This document shows, in pieces, positions 8,294-17,740 of a stretch of DNA of 64,000 nt. The position numbers were made by a program, and so were the translations under genes. The stretch is from NCBI RefSeq assembly GCF_038967635.1, contig NZ_CP152413.1, positions 1,116,001 to 1,180,000 on the forward strand, read 5' to 3'. The stretch's first letter is position 1. Each line of letters opens with the position of its first letter. The notes below the pieces were generated by a model that made no database searches, was not told where the DNA came from, and saw only the letters and a list, made by a program, of their open reading frames with translations. Origin of the DNA: Bradyrhizobium sp. B124 (GTDB lineage Bacteria > Pseudomonadota > Alphaproteobacteria > Rhizobiales > Xanthobacteraceae).

Positions 8294-9093
8294 CGCTCAG
8301 CTCCTGCCTCTATCGCGGCAGCGTCATGCATCGGCGGCTGCGGCCCACCACGCACCGCTTCAGCTATCGTGCGTTCTGGCTGCTGCTCGATCTCGACGAG
8401 ATGACCCTGCTCGCTTCCCGTTTGCGGCTGTTCTCCCGCAACAGATTCAACCTGTTTGCACTTCACGATGCCGATCACGGCGACGGTAGCGCGACGCCAC
8501 TGCGCCTGCAGGCCGAACGTTGCCTGATGCAGGCAGGGATCGACATCGCCGGAGGGCCGATCCGGCTCTTCTGCATGCCTAGAACCCTCGGCTACAACTT
8601 CAATCCGCTCAGCATCTATTTCTGCCACCGACACGACGGACAGCTCGCCGCGGTCATCTATCAGGTTCACAACACGTTCGGCGAACGCCACGCCTATGTG
8701 GCCTCGGTCGCGGCCGATACTGGCACCATCCGGCATGACTGCGACAAGGCCTTCTACGTGTCTCCCTTCCTGAACATGGACATGTCCTATCACTTCCGGC
8801 TGAACCAACCAGACAAGCATTTTGCGCTCGGTATCAGCGCGAGTGCGGGTGGAGAAACGGTGCTCGGCGCCTGCCTGACCGCGACACGCCACGAGCTCAG
8901 CGATCAAGCGCTGTTGCACAACTTCATCGCCATTCCGCTGGTCACGATCAAGGTGATCCTTGCGATTCATTGGGAAGCGTTGCGGCTCTGGTTGAAGGGC
9001 TTGCGGTTACGCGGGCGCCCGCAACGCTCCTCTTCCACGATCACGACCGTGCCCCCATCGCCCCAGCATCGGATTGACTCGCATGCACTCTGA
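8290..9093 (+). CDS. DUF1365 domain protein
   Basis: The 267-residue protein matches the DUF1365 family: LYRGSVMHRRLRPTTHRFSYRAFWLLLDLDE at the N terminus (about residues 6-36), then RLFCMPRTLGYNFNPLSIYFCH and YQVHNTFGERHAY, and PFLNMDMSYHFRL further on. The start at 8290 overlaps the upstream stop by 4 bp; the open frame continues further upstream but out of family register. It always tends to sit between the FAD oxidoreductase and the CFA-like methyltransferase, as here, so it is thought to serve the same lipid modification. No catalytic mechanism is established. Confidence 0.88.
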   Translation: MTLSSCLYRGSVMHRRLRPTTHRFSYRAFWLLLDLDEMTLLASRLRLFSRNRFNLFALHDADHGDGSATPLRLQAERCLMQAGIDIAGGPIRLFCMPRTLGYNFNPLSIYFCHRHDGQLAAVIYQVHNTFGERHAYVASVAADTGTIRHDCDKAFYVSPFLNMDMSYHFRLNQPDKHFALGISASAGGETVLGACLTATRHELSDQALLHNFIAIPLVTIKVILAIHWEALRLWLKGLRLRGRPQRSSSTITTVPPSPQHRIDSHAL

Positions 9094-10321
9094 CCACCCG
9101 CAGACCGTCGCCTGCCCGCGTCCCGTCGAATGGCCGCCGGTGCTGCGGGCGACTGTCGGGACGCTGCTGCGGCGGCTGTTCCGCCGTATCGACTGCGGCG
9201 AAATCCTGCTCCAGACGCCGAGTGGGCGCGGCGTCGCGATTTCCGGGATGCGCGGCGAAGAGCAGGCGCATATCAGGATCCATAGTTGGAAATGCCTGCT
9301 GCGGCTGCTGATCGGCGGTGACCTGGGTTTTGCTGAGGGCTTCCTTGCCGGTGAATGGTCGACGCCCGACATCTACTCGTTCCTCAGCGCGGCTGCACCG
9401 CGTTCGGCACGCGCCCCCTCGTTCGAGCGGCTGAGGCCGCCGCAGCCTCTCAACTGGCTTCGTCACGCCCTGCTCAATCGCAATACCAGGCGCGGCAGCC
9501 GGCGCAACATTCGCGCCCATTACGATCTCGGCAATGATTTCTACCGCCTCTGGCTCGATCCGAGCATGACCTATTCATCGGCGATCTACACCTCGCCACA
9601 CCAGACGCTCGCGCAGGCGCAGCAGAACAAGCTCGATCGGGTGACCGAACTGCTCGATCTCAACGGCGGCGAGAAGGTTCTCGAGATCGGCTGCGGCTGG
9701 GGCGCGCTGGCACAGCGTCTTGTCGAACGGAATGTCTGTCACGTCACCGGCCTGACACTATCGACTGAACAGCTTGGCTACGCATGCGAGCAACTCGCCG
9801 AGCAGGGTCTCGCCGACCGGGCAAGTCTGCGGCTCGAGGACTATCGCGACACCAAGGGCACCTATGATCGCGTCGTCTCGATCGAGATGCTGGAGGCAGT
9901 CGGCGAGGCGTACTGGCCGTTGTTTTTCGACAATCTGCGGCAACGGCTCGATATCGGCGGCATCGCGGTGCTGCAGGTGATCACGATCGACCAAGGTCGC
10001 TTCGAGAGCTATCGCAGGCGGCCGGAATTCATCCAGCGATACGTATTTCCGGGCGGAATGTTGCCGACCGTCGAGATCGTCGAACGACTGGTCGACAATT
10101 CCGGACTTCGGCTGGTTTCGACCGAGTTCTTCGCCGCCAGCTATGCACGCACGCTGGCCGATTGGCGCGACCGGTTCGTCGACGCGTGGCCATCGATCGA
10201 AGCCCTCGGCTTCGATATCCGCTTCAAGCGGATGTGGGAGTATTATCAGGCCTATTGCAGGCTCGGCTTTGAAATCGGCGCTCTCAATGTGGGGCTGTAC
10301 AAGATCGAGCGACCGTCTTGA
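9083..10321 (+). CDS. Cyclopropane-fatty-acyl-phospholipid synthase-like SAM methyltransferase
   Basis: This protein of about 412 residues transfers a methyl group from S-adenosylmethionine to unsaturated acyl chains of membrane phospholipids. The conserved entry segment reads NIRAHYDLGNDFYRLWLDPSMTYSSAIY (about residues 142-169). The SAM-binding loop VLEIGCGWGALAQ follows, then YDRVVSIEMLEAVGE, and the C-terminal CFA motif FIQRYVFPGGMLPT. An N-terminal domain of about 130 residues precedes the catalytic part, as in bacterial CFA synthases. The ATG at 9083 is preferred; a TTG three codons upstream (9074) is possible. The start lies inside the end of the DUF1365 gene. In Rhodobacter, paralogs of CfaA in RpoE-regulated operons have been linked to other methylated or furan fatty acids, so the true product may not be a cyclopropane. 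Confidence 0.85.
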   Translation: MHSDHPQTVACPRPVEWPPVLRATVGTLLRRLFRRIDCGEILLQTPSGRGVAISGMRGEEQAHIRIHSWKCLLRLLIGGDLGFAEGFLAGEWSTPDIYSFLSAAAPRSARAPSFERLRPPQPLNWLRHALLNRNTRRGSRRNIRAHYDLGNDFYRLWLDPSMTYSSAIYTSPHQTLAQAQQNKLDRVTELLDLNGGEKVLEIGCGWGALAQRLVERNVCHVTGLTLSTEQLGYACEQLAEQGLADRASLRLEDYRDTKGTYDRVVSIEMLEAVGEAYWPLFFDNLRQRLDIGGIAVLQVITIDQGRFESYRRRPEFIQRYVFPGGMLPTVEIVERLVDNSGLRLVSTEFFAASYARTLADWRDRFVDAWPSIEALGFDIRFKRMWEYYQAYCRLGFEIGALNVGLYKIERPS

Positions 10322-10553
10322 ACGAACCGTGTCGCGCGAATCTGACGCAGCGCGCCGATTTGCAGCAAGATTTGGCCGGATCGCAGCGCATTTTCAAAAC
10401 GATCTTTCCGGCTGTGTCATCCCCCGCACGGCCAACTGGTTAACGCAGACCGCCACGCGAAATTCGCCGCACTGCAAAAGCCTTCCCCTTTTGCCATCGG
10501 CACACTAGTTTCCGGCCAGAGCAAAACACGGACCGGCAAAAGATTACCCCGAC

Positions 10554-11588
10554 ATGGCATTCAACAAAGACGTCATTGAAGCGATCGGCAACACCCCCCT
10601 CATCAAGCTGAAACGCGCATCCGAACTGACCGGCTGCACCATTCTCGGCAAGGCCGAATTCATGAATCCCGGCCAGTCGGTGAAGGATCGCGCCGGCAAG
10701 GGGATGATCCTGGAGGCCGAAAAGCGCGGCGATCTGAAGCCCGGCGGGCTCGTGGTCGAATCGACCGCGGGCAATACCGGCATCGGACTTGCGGTCGTGG
10801 CCAGCGCGCGAGGCTACCGCACCCTGATCGTCATTCCGGAGACCCAGAGCCAGGAAAAGAAGGACATGCTGCGGCTGTGCGGGGCCGAGCTCGTCGAGGC
10901 GCCGGCGCTGCCCTACTCCAATCCGAACAACTATCAGCATCTCGGCAGGCGTCTCGCCGAGCAGCTGCGCAAGACCGAACCGAACGGCGTGCTGTTCGCC
11001 GACCAGTGGAACAACCTCGACAATCCCAAGGCGCACTACGATTCGACCGGACCGGAGATCTGGCAGCAGACCAACGGCAAGGTGGATGGCTTCATCTGCT
11101 CGGTCGGCACCGGCGGCACGCTCGCCGGTATCAGCCGCTATTTGAAGGAAAGGAACAAGGACATCGTCACCGCTTGTGCCGATCCGCACGGCTTCGCGAT
11201 GTACGAGCTGTTCAAGAACGGCCAGGTCAAGTCGACGCCGGGCGACTCGATCACCGAAGGCATCGGGCTCGGACGCAAGACGCCGGTGATCGAGACCGCG
11301 AACGTCGACGACGCGTTCCTGGTCTCCGACGAGGAAGCCGTAACCATCATCTACGAGCTGCTGGAGCACGAAGGCCTGTGCCTCGGCGGTTCGACCGGCG
11401 TCAACATCGCAGGCGCGATCCAGCTCGCCAAGCAGCTCGGCCCCGGCAAGACCATCGTCACCATTCTCTGCGACTCCGGCAACCGCTATCAGTCCAAGCT
11501 GTTCAACCCGGCCTTCATGCGTTCGAAGAACCTGCCGGTCCCGGAATGGCTGGAAAAGCGGAGCAAGATCGAGCTGCCGTTCGTCTGA
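10554..11588 (+). CDS. cysK: Cysteine synthase A (O-acetylserine sulfhydrylase)
   Basis: The 344-residue PLP enzyme makes L-cysteine from O-acetylserine and sulfide in the cytoplasm. It begins IEAIGNTPLIKL, has the PLP-lysine motif NPGQSVKDRAG (Lys at about residue 45), the substrate loop ESTAGNTGIGLA, the phosphate-binding SVGTGGTLAG, and the C-terminal LCDSGNRYQSK. It is about 20 residues longer than enteric CysK because of the C-terminal extension NPAFMRSKNLPVPEWL. The 230 bp upstream contains no other gene, so it probably has its own promoter. A Bradyrhizobium-type palindromic repeat follows 20 bp after the stop. Confidence 0.93.
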   Translation: MAFNKDVIEAIGNTPLIKLKRASELTGCTILGKAEFMNPGQSVKDRAGKGMILEAEKRGDLKPGGLVVESTAGNTGIGLAVVASARGYRTLIVIPETQSQEKKDMLRLCGAELVEAPALPYSNPNNYQHLGRRLAEQLRKTEPNGVLFADQWNNLDNPKAHYDSTGPEIWQQTNGKVDGFICSVGTGGTLAGISRYLKERNKDIVTACADPHGFAMYELFKNGQVKSTPGDSITEGIGLGRKTPVIETANVDDAFLVSDEEAVTIIYELLEHEGLCLGGSTGVNIAGAIQLAKQLGPGKTIVTILCDSGNRYQSKLFNPAFMRSKNLPVPEWLEKRSKIELPFV

Positions 11589-11608
11589 CGAACGACGTCC
11601 CCGCAGAC

Positions 11609-11690
11609 GTCATTGCGAGGAGCTATTGCGACGAAGCAATCCATGCTTCCGATGCGGATGATTGGATTGCTTCGCTCCGCTCGCAATGAC
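11609..11690. repeat. Extragenic palindromic repeat (REP-like) after cysK
   Basis: An imperfect inverted repeat spans the gap between the convergent cysK and aapP genes. The outer arms are GTCATTGCGAG and CTCGCAATGAC, and the inner arms contain GAAGCAATCCA and TGGATTGCTTC. This sequence type recurs in intergenic regions of Bradyrhizobium and Rhodopseudomonas genomes. In RNA it would form a strong hairpin and may act as a bidirectional 3'-end structure. Confidence 0.75.
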
Positions 11691-11698
11691 AGCGGAAA

Positions 11699-12439
11699 TC
11701 ACCGCAATATCTGGCTCAGGAACAGCTTCGACCGCGCATGCTGCGGGTTGGCGAAGAATTCCTGCGGCGTGTTCGACTCGATGATCTGGCCGGCGTCCAT
11801 GAACACGACGCGGTTGGCGACCTCGCGGGCAAAGCCCATCTCGTGGGTCACGACCAGCATGGTCATGCCTTCCCTCGCGAGATCGACCATGGTGTCGAGC
11901 ACCTCCTTGACCATTTCCGGGTCGAGCGCCGAGGTCGGCTCGTCGAACAGCATCACCTTCGGGTTCATGGTCAGTGCGCGGGCGATCGCGACGCGCTGCT
12001 GCTGACCGCCCGACATCTGGCCGGGAAACTTATTGGCCTGATGCGGGATCTTGACCCGCTCGAGGAACTTCATCGCGGCCGCCTCGGCATCCTTCTTCGG
12101 GATGTTGCGCACCCAGATCGGCGCCAGCGTGCAATTGTCGAGCACAGTGAGATGCGGGAACAGGTTGAAGCTCTGGAACACCATGCCGACCTCGCGCCGC
12201 ACCTCGTCGACCCGGCGCAGGTTCGGGCCGAGCTCGATGCCGTCGACCACGATCTCGCCCTCCTGGAATTCCTCCAACGCGTTGATGCAGCGGATCAGGG
12301 TCGACTTGCCCGAGCCGGACGGGCCGCAGATCACGATGCGCTCACCCTTGCCGACCTCAAGGTTGATGTCGCGCAACACGTGGAAGTCGCCGTACCATTT
12401 GTTGAGCGTGGAAATGTTGACGATCGGGGTTGTGGACAT
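11699..12439 (-). CDS. aapP: General L-amino-acid ABC transporter ATP-binding protein
   Basis: The 246-residue ATPase energises the Aap uptake system. It has Walker [10 protein letters not shown] (about residues 39-47), Q-loop [11 protein letters not shown], signature [15 protein letters not shown], Walker [13 protein letters not shown] and the switch His in VVTHEMGFA. The start at 12439 ([19 protein letters not shown]) was chosen for its family fit; the frame stays open far upstream through the permease gene, but that is out of frame with the real permease. It is the last gene of aapJQMP, 11 bp after aapM. Confidence 0.93.
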   Translation of the reverse strand: MSTTPIVNISTLNKWYGDFHVLRDINLEVGKGERIVICGPSGSGKSTLIRCINALEEFQEGEIVVDGIELGPNLRRVDEVRREVGMVFQSFNLFPHLTVLDNCTLAPIWVRNIPKKDAEAAAMKFLERVKIPHQANKFPGQMSGGQQQRVAIARALTMNPKVMLFDEPTSALDPEMVKEVLDTMVDLAREGMTMLVVTHEMGFAREVANRVVFMDAGQIIESNTPQEFFANPQHARSKLFLSQILR

Positions 12440-12450
12440 GGTGACCTTGT

Positions 12451-13971
12451 TCAATGGCGGCGGTGAGCGTTGAGCCTGTTTTCGACGAACAGCGAGTAGC
12501 GCGACATTCCAAAGCAGAACACGAAATAGATCATTCCCGCAAAGGCGAAGCCGGTAAAGGCCGTCGTCGGCGTCGACCAGTTCGGGTCGGAGAACGATGC
12601 CCGCAGGGAACCCAATAGATCGAACAGCGCCACGATCGACACCAGCGAGGTATCCTTGAACAGCGAGATGAAGCTGTTGACGATGCCGGGAATGACGTAG
12701 CGCAGCGCCTGCGGCAGCACGATCAGCGACGTCGTCTTCCACCAGGACAGGCCGAGCGCCGATGCGGCCTCCGCCTGCCCGCGCGCCACCGCAGCCAACC
12801 CGCCCCTGATCACCTCGGCCATATAGGCGCCGGTAAAGATCGCCACGCCGATCAGGGCACGCAACAGGCCGTCGACGGCGAAATTGCCCGGCACGAACAG
12901 CGGCAGCATGTAGGTCGCGAAGAACAGCACCGTGATCAACGGCACGCCGCGCCAGAATTCGATGAAGGCGATCGAGAAGATCCGGATCAGCGGGATGCTC
13001 GAGCGGCGGCCGAGCGCAAGCGCAATCCCGATCGGCATCGAGGCAACGATGCCGGTGATCGCGATCACCAGCGTCACCAGGAGCCCGCCCCACAGTCGCG
13101 TGTCGACGATGGGAAAGCCGCCGCGATCGAGCCCCATCAGCTTGATGCCAACGGCTATGCCGGCAAAGGTCAGCAGGCTGCCGATCAGCGCTCTGCGCCC
13201 GGTCCGCATGCCGCCTCCGAGCACAAACAGCATGGCGGAGACGATCACGGCGGTGACCAGGAAATCGCCCCAGACCGGCAGCGACGAGAGCTGCAACTGG
13301 TCGCGCAGCCAAGTCAGCGGAAAGATCAGCCAATGGATCAGAAAGCCGACCAGGACGAGCACCTTGCCCAGTACCCATGGCAGCGGGGCGATCGCCGAAC
13401 TCTTGCTGAGATTGACCAGCAGATCGCCGGCGCCGCCAACGCTCTGCTCGAACAGCTGCAACACGCCGGCGGTCCAGCTCACGCCGAAGCCCGCGATGCC
13501 GCCGCCATGCAGCAGGAAGAACGCCACCACCGGAAACGCGAAGAAAAACAGGCCGGAGTTGATGCCCTTGGCCGGCAGGCGCGGCATCAGCAGCGGCAGC
13601 AACAACGCGGCGCCGAGCCCATAGGTCAGATTGACCCGCCAACGCTGGGCTTCCGGATAGAAGCCATAGATCAGCTGCGTCAGCTTGGCCTCAATATAGG
13701 GCCAGCAGGCGCCGACCTCGTGCCCCGCCTTTTCGGCGAGGCAAGCGGTGCGATCCTTGCCGGCCCAGACCGCGTCGACCAGCAGGAACTTGATCGTCGG
13801 GACAACGATGTACCAGGCCAGCAATAGCCCGAGGATCGTGAGCAGGATGTTGCCCGGCGAATTCAGCAGCCGCGTTCGTACGAAGCCGATGAAGCCGGTG
13901 GTCCTGGCCGGTGCCGCACGCTCTGCGACCAGATCCTGCCGGACAAAGGACGGGGCGGACAGATCCGTCAT
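12451..13971 (-). CDS. aapM: General L-amino-acid ABC transporter permease, AapM-like, with an enlarged membrane domain
   Basis: The 506-residue inner-membrane protein ends in a standard HisMQ permease core: [19 protein letters not shown], then [17 protein letters not shown] (the conserved pre-EAA region), [29 protein letters not shown] (the EAA loop) and [13 protein letters not shown]. Between the N-terminal helix region and the core there is extra hydrophobic sequence (about residues 165-285), with several further predicted helices and an amphipathic [17 protein letters not shown] stretch. AapM of Rhizobium leguminosarum is, from memory, nearer 385 residues. The start ATG overlaps the aapQ stop by 4 bp (ATGA). 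It pairs with AapQ to form the translocation channel. Confidence 0.9.
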   Translation of the reverse strand: MTDLSAPSFVRQDLVAERAAPARTTGFIGFVRTRLLNSPGNILLTILGLLLAWYIVVPTIKFLLVDAVWAGKDRTACLAEKAGHEVGACWPYIEAKLTQLIYGFYPEAQRWRVNLTYGLGAALLLPLLMPRLPAKGINSGLFFFAFPVVAFFLLHGGGIAGFGVSWTAGVLQLFEQSVGGAGDLLVNLSKSSAIAPLPWVLGKVLVLVGFLIHWLIFPLTWLRDQLQLSSLPVWGDFLVTAVIVSAMLFVLGGGMRTGRRALIGSLLTFAGIAVGIKLMGLDRGGFPIVDTRLWGGLLVTLVIAITGIVASMPIGIALALGRRSSIPLIRIFSIAFIEFWRGVPLITVLFFATYMLPLFVPGNFAVDGLLRALIGVAIFTGAYMAEVIRGGLAAVARGQAEAASALGLSWWKTTSLIVLPQALRYVIPGIVNSFISLFKDTSLVSIVALFDLLGSLRASFSDPNWSTPTTAFTGFAFAGMIYFVFCFGMSRYSLFVENRLNAHRRH

Positions 13972-15173
13972 GCCGCCATGCTCCGGTTGATGCGCCAGCC
14001 ATAGATGCTCATCAGCGCGCTCGTCGCGAGCGAGAGCAGCAGGTAGACGCCCATCGTCATGGCGATGATCTCGATCGCCTGCCCGGTCTGGCTCACTGCG
14101 GTGCCGGCGAACACCGAGACAAGGTCCGGATAGCCGATCGCCACCGCCAGCGACGAATTCTTGGTGAGATTGAGGTACTGGCTGGTCAGCGGCGGCACGA
14201 TGACCCGCATCGCCTGCGGCACCACGATCAGCCGCAGCGTCGCGGCGCGGCTGAGGCCGAGCGAGGAGCCCGCCTCCATCTGTCCCTTGTGGACCGACAT
14301 GACGCCGGCGCGGACGATCTCGGCAATGAAGGCCGCCGTGTAGGTCGACAACGCGACCGTCAGCGCAACGAATTCGGGGATGACCCGCGCGCCGCCGGCG
14401 AAGTTGAAGCCTTTCAGCTGCGGCAGCTCGAACTTCAACGGCCAACCGAAGATCAGCATCGAGACCAGCGGCAGTCCGACCAGGCAACCAAGCACATAGG
14501 GCCAGATCCGGATCATCTGCCCGCGCTGGAACAGGGCACGCCGCGCATGGTGCCGCAAGCCCAGCGCCACGACGATGCCGACCGCGAGCGCGGCGAGGAA
14601 CGGATAGAGCCCCGGCTCGCTGACCGGCTGCGGCACGATCAAGCCGCGATTGTTGAGAAAGAATGTACTGAAGATCGAGATGCTCTGCCGCGGCGCAGGC
14701 AGCGCCGCGAGCACAGCGAGGTACCAGAACAGGATCTGGAACAAGACCGGCAAGTTCCTGACGATCTCGACATAGATGCCGCCGATCCGCGACAGCAGCC
14801 AGTTCGGCGACAACCGGCACAGCGCTACGACGAAGCCGATCACGGTGGCGAAGACAATGCCGATCACCGAGACCAGGATCGTGTTCAACAAGCCGACGAA
14901 GAACACCCGCCAATAGGTGTCGGAGTTGTTGTAGGCGATCAGGCTCTGATTGACGTCAAAGCCCGCATTGTAGTTGAGGAAGCCGAAGCCCGACGCAATG
15001 TGCTGGGTCTCCAGGTTCGTCCGCGCATTCGCCACGATCTCATAGGCGATCCAGGCCAGGATCGCAGCGAAGGCAATCTGGGCGGCCAATCCGTTCCAGC
15101 CGGTCTTGCCGCCAAGCGCACGCTTCAGCCTGAGGGCAAATTGCAGCGGTGGTTTGCGGGGCGCGATGCTCAT
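13968..15173 (-). CDS. aapQ: General L-amino-acid ABC transporter permease
   Basis: The 401-residue permease has an N-terminal helix (about residues 29-49), the AapQ periplasmic insertion ASGFGFLNYNAGFDVNQSLI, then the HisMQ domain with YWRVFFVGLLNTILVSVIGI, YVEIVRNLPVLFQILFWY, and an EAA loop around AEIVRAGVMSVHKGQMEAGSSLGLS followed by IVVPQAMRVIVPP. The length matches known AapQ proteins. It lies 24 bp downstream of aapJ and is coupled to aapM by a 4-bp overlap. The encoded channel half takes up a broad range of L-amino acids together with AapM. Confidence 0.93.
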   Translation of the reverse strand: MSIAPRKPPLQFALRLKRALGGKTGWNGLAAQIAFAAILAWIAYEIVANARTNLETQHIASGFGFLNYNAGFDVNQSLIAYNNSDTYWRVFFVGLLNTILVSVIGIVFATVIGFVVALCRLSPNWLLSRIGGIYVEIVRNLPVLFQILFWYLAVLAALPAPRQSISIFSTFFLNNRGLIVPQPVSEPGLYPFLAALAVGIVVALGLRHHARRALFQRGQMIRIWPYVLGCLVGLPLVSMLIFGWPLKFELPQLKGFNFAGGARVIPEFVALTVALSTYTAAFIAEIVRAGVMSVHKGQMEAGSSLGLSRAATLRLIVVPQAMRVIVPPLTSQYLNLTKNSSLAVAIGYPDLVSVFAGTAVSQTGQAIEIIAMTMGVYLLLSLATSALMSIYGWRINRSMAA

Positions 15174-15197
15174 CGCGGCAGCCGTTGGCCGGACCGA

Positions 15198-16214
15198 TCA
15201 GCGGATCGGCGGCGCGTACTGGATCCCGCCCTTGTTCCAGAGATTGTTGACGCCACGGGCGATGCCGAGCGGCGAGCCGGCGCCGACATTGCGCTCGAAG
15301 GTCTCGCCGTAATTGCCGACTGCCTTGACGATGCGCACCACCCAGTCCTTGGTCAGGCCGAGCTGCTCACCCAGATTGCCGTCGGTGCCGAGCACCCGCT
15401 TCATCTCCGGCTTGTCCGATTTGAGCATCGTGTCGACATTCTTCTGGGTGATGCCGAGCTCCTCGGCATTGATCATCGCAAACAGCGTCCACTTCACGAT
15501 GTCGAACCACTGGTCGTCGCCGTGGCGAACCATCGGCCCCAGCGGCTCCTTGGAGATGATTTCGGGAAGCACGATGTGATCGGCGGGGTTCGCGAGCTTC
15601 AGACGGCTGGCATAGAGCCCGGAGGCGTCGTCAGTGAAGACGTCGCAGCGACCGGATTCATAGGCTTTGACGGCTTCGTCGATGCTGCCGAATGCGATCA
15701 CCTCGTACTTCATGTTGTTGCCCTTGAAGAAGTCGGCGAGGTTCTGCTCCGTCGTGGTGCCGGTCTGAACGCAGACCGACGCGCTGTTCAATTCCAGCGC
15801 CGAATTGACCTTGAGCGACTTCTTCACCATGAAGCCCTGCCCGTCATAATAGGTCACGCCGGTGAAGTTGGCGCCGAGCGAGGTATCGCGCGACACCGTC
15901 CAGGTGGTGTTGCGCGACAGCACGTCGATCTCGCCGGATTGCAGCGCGGTGAAGCGATCCTTGGCCGACAGCGGCACGAACTTGACCTTGGTCGGGTCGT
16001 CGAGCACCACGGCGGCAATGGCCCGGCACACGTCGACGTCGATCCCGGTCCAGTTCCCCTTGTCGTCCGGTGATGAAAAGCCAGGCAGGCCCTGGCTGAC
16101 GCCGCAGGACAGCTGGCCCCGGTCCTTGACCGTCTTGAGGGTTTGCGCCGAGGCGGACTGGACCGACAAGGCAGCGGCAGCAGCAAGGAGGACAGCCAGG
16201 GATACGCGTTTCAT
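15198..16214 (-). CDS. aapJ: General L-amino-acid periplasmic binding protein
   Basis: The 338-residue solute-binding protein delivers amino acids to the AapQM channel. A Sec signal peptide, MKRVSLAVLLAAAAALSVQS, ends near ASA (about residue 23). The mature part shows the AapJ/BztA pattern: LSCGVSQGLPGFSSPD, DVDVCRAIAAVVL, DRFTALQSGEIDVLSRNTTWT and FTDDASGLYASRL. The start at 16214 was chosen because it begins the signal peptide and has AAAGG about 7 nt upstream; the open frame goes 29 codons further upstream. It is the first gene of the operon and is divergent from metC, an arrangement also known from Rhizobium leguminosarum. AapJ-type operons are often under nitrogen control, but no NtrC or sigma-54 site was found. 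Confidence 0.94.
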   Translation of the reverse strand: MKRVSLAVLLAAAAALSVQSASAQTLKTVKDRGQLSCGVSQGLPGFSSPDDKGNWTGIDVDVCRAIAAVVLDDPTKVKFVPLSAKDRFTALQSGEIDVLSRNTTWTVSRDTSLGANFTGVTYYDGQGFMVKKSLKVNSALELNSASVCVQTGTTTEQNLADFFKGNNMKYEVIAFGSIDEAVKAYESGRCDVFTDDASGLYASRLKLANPADHIVLPEIISKEPLGPMVRHGDDQWFDIVKWTLFAMINAEELGITQKNVDTMLKSDKPEMKRVLGTDGNLGEQLGLTKDWVVRIVKAVGNYGETFERNVGAGSPLGIARGVNNLWNKGGIQYAPPIR

Positions 16215-16543
16215 GGGTAGGCCTTTCAGGGTCGTCCGTTGGACGTTTTGCTTTGTGATCGCCTCGCGTTCACGGGCCATCCCAATGATCCCTTGCAGCA
16301 AAAGATGCTGATCTGACAGTCAGTTTGACGTGCAAACCGGCCAGGCAACGGATCGTAGGTCGCGGCAGGCCCCTCAACGTGCGGCGACTGGTAGTTGCGG
16401 CGCATCACATAGCGACTGACGAGCCGGGTCAAGGGGTTGACGCACGTCTTCTACCTCTTGTTAGTAACACCTCCCGGCGTAGCCCTGTCTTCCCGACGCG
16501 GTACGGCTGCGGCAAAAAGTCTAAAATCCAACGGCAGCAAACC
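16215..16543. other. Divergent promoter region between aapJ and metC
   Basis: The 329 bp hold no gene. They must carry the aapJQMP promoter (minus strand) and the metC promoter (plus strand). Only a weak candidate for metC could be picked out (16437-16466). A sigma-54 GG-N10-GC element was looked for on the minus strand and not found. Confidence 0.5.
16437..16466 (+). promoter_or_regulatory. Possible sigma-70-type promoter of metC
   Basis: TTGACG at 16437-16442 is a good -35 element, and TTAGTA at 16461-16466 is a weak -10 candidate 18 bp further on, about 78 bp before the metC start. Similar matches arise by chance, so this is tentative. Confidence 0.3.
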
Positions 16544-17740
16544 ATGACCTCCTCCGACGGCTCCACGCCCTCCCGCCCGCACGACGCCGCGACCCGCCTG
16601 GTCACGGCCGGCCGCGACACCAAGGCCCAGAAGGGCTTCGTCAATCCGCCGGTGTTTCACGGCTCGACCGTGCTCTATCCGACCGCCGAGGACCTCCACG
16701 CCCATCGCGCCGAATTTACCTATGGCCGCCACGGCAGCCCGACCACGCGGGCGCTGCAGGACGTGCTGATGGCGCTGGAAGGCCCGCAATGCGCCGGCGT
16801 CGGCATCGCCCCGTCGGGACTGGCCGCGATCAGCACCACGCTGCTCGCCGTGCTGAAGGCCGGCGATCACCTGCTGGTGTGCGACAACGCCTATCGGCCG
16901 ACCCGCAATTTCTGCGACAACATGCTGAAGCGCTACGGCATCGAGACCAGCTATTTCGATCCGCTGATCGGTGCCGGCATCGAGACGCTGTTCAAGCCGA
17001 ATACCCGTGCGGTGCTGATTGAAGCCCCCGGTTCGCAATCCTTCGAGATGCCCGACGTCCGCGCGATCTCGGCCGCGGCGCATGCCCGCGGCGCGCTCAT
17101 GATCGACGACAACACCTGGGCGACGGCGCTCTATCACCGCTCGCTCGAACAGGGCGTCGACATCAGCATGCAAGCCGGCACGAAGTATATCGGCGGCCAC
17201 TCCGACATCATGTTCGGCACCATCTCGGCCAATGCGAAGGCCTGGCCGCTGGTGCAGGAGGCGATCCGCCTGCTCGGCGTCTGCGCCGGCCCCGACGACG
17301 TCTATCTCGCGCTGCGCGGGGTCCGGACGCTGTCGGTGCGGCTGGCGCAGCACCACCGCTCCGGGCTCGAGATCGCGCGCTGGCTTGGCACGCGGCCCGA
17401 GGTCGCTCGTGTGCTGCACCCTGGCCTCGAGACCGATCCGGGGCATGCGATCTGGAAGCGCGACTTCACCGGCGCCTCCGGCCTGTTCAGCATCGTCTTG
17501 AAGCCTGTGCCGCAGACCGCGGTCGATGCGATGCTCAACGCACTCACGCTGTTCGGCATGGGCTTTTCCTGGGGCGGCTTCGAAAGCCTCGCCATCCCGT
17601 TCGACTGCAGCGACTATCGCAGCGCGACCAAATGGTCGCCGGGTGGGCCGACGCTGCGGTTGCATATCGGGCTCGAGAATCTCGACGACCTCAAGACCGA
17701 TCTCGACCGCGGTTTTGTCGCGTTGAAGGCCGCGCTCTGA
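16544..17740 (+). CDS. metC: Cystathionine beta-lyase (PLP-dependent)
   Basis: The 398-residue enzyme of the Cys/Met-metabolism PLP family cleaves cystathionine to homocysteine, pyruvate and ammonia. Landmarks are PPVFHGSTVLYPT near the N terminus, TYGRHGSPTTRALQDVLMALEG (phosphate- and PLP-contacting Tyr and Arg), SGLAAISTTLLAVLKAGDH, the Asp of MIDDNTWATALY, and the PLP-lysine segment AGTKYIGGHSDIMFG. LSVRLAQHHRSGLEIARWL and the C-terminal LRLHIGLENLDDLKTDL complete the fold. The frame is open upstream to 16325, but the family start is MTSSDGSTPSRPHDAATRLV. Divergence from aapJ is conserved in rhizobia. Confidence 0.93.
   Translation: MTSSDGSTPSRPHDAATRLVTAGRDTKAQKGFVNPPVFHGSTVLYPTAEDLHAHRAEFTYGRHGSPTTRALQDVLMALEGPQCAGVGIAPSGLAAISTTLLAVLKAGDHLLVCDNAYRPTRNFCDNMLKRYGIETSYFDPLIGAGIETLFKPNTRAVLIEAPGSQSFEMPDVRAISAAAHARGALMIDDNTWATALYHRSLEQGVDISMQAGTKYIGGHSDIMFGTISANAKAWPLVQEAIRLLGVCAGPDDVYLALRGVRTLSVRLAQHHRSGLEIARWLGTRPEVARVLHPGLETDPGHAIWKRDFTGASGLFSIVLKPVPQTAVDAMLNALTLFGMGFSWGGFESLAIPFDCSDYRSATKWSPGGPTLRLHIGLENLDDLKTDLDRGFVALKAAL

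Noticed and set aside
11699..14913. Very long minus-strand open frames spanning aapP/aapM and aapM/aapQ that could look like fusion proteins
   Set aside because: The real permease and ATPase reading frames are different, with clear starts at 12439, 13971 and 15173. The long frames are GC-rich read-through.
16215..16543. Possible sigma-54 (NtrC-type) promoter before aapJ
   Set aside because: TGGC and TTTGCA blocks occur on the minus strand, but the GG-N10-GC spacing fails.
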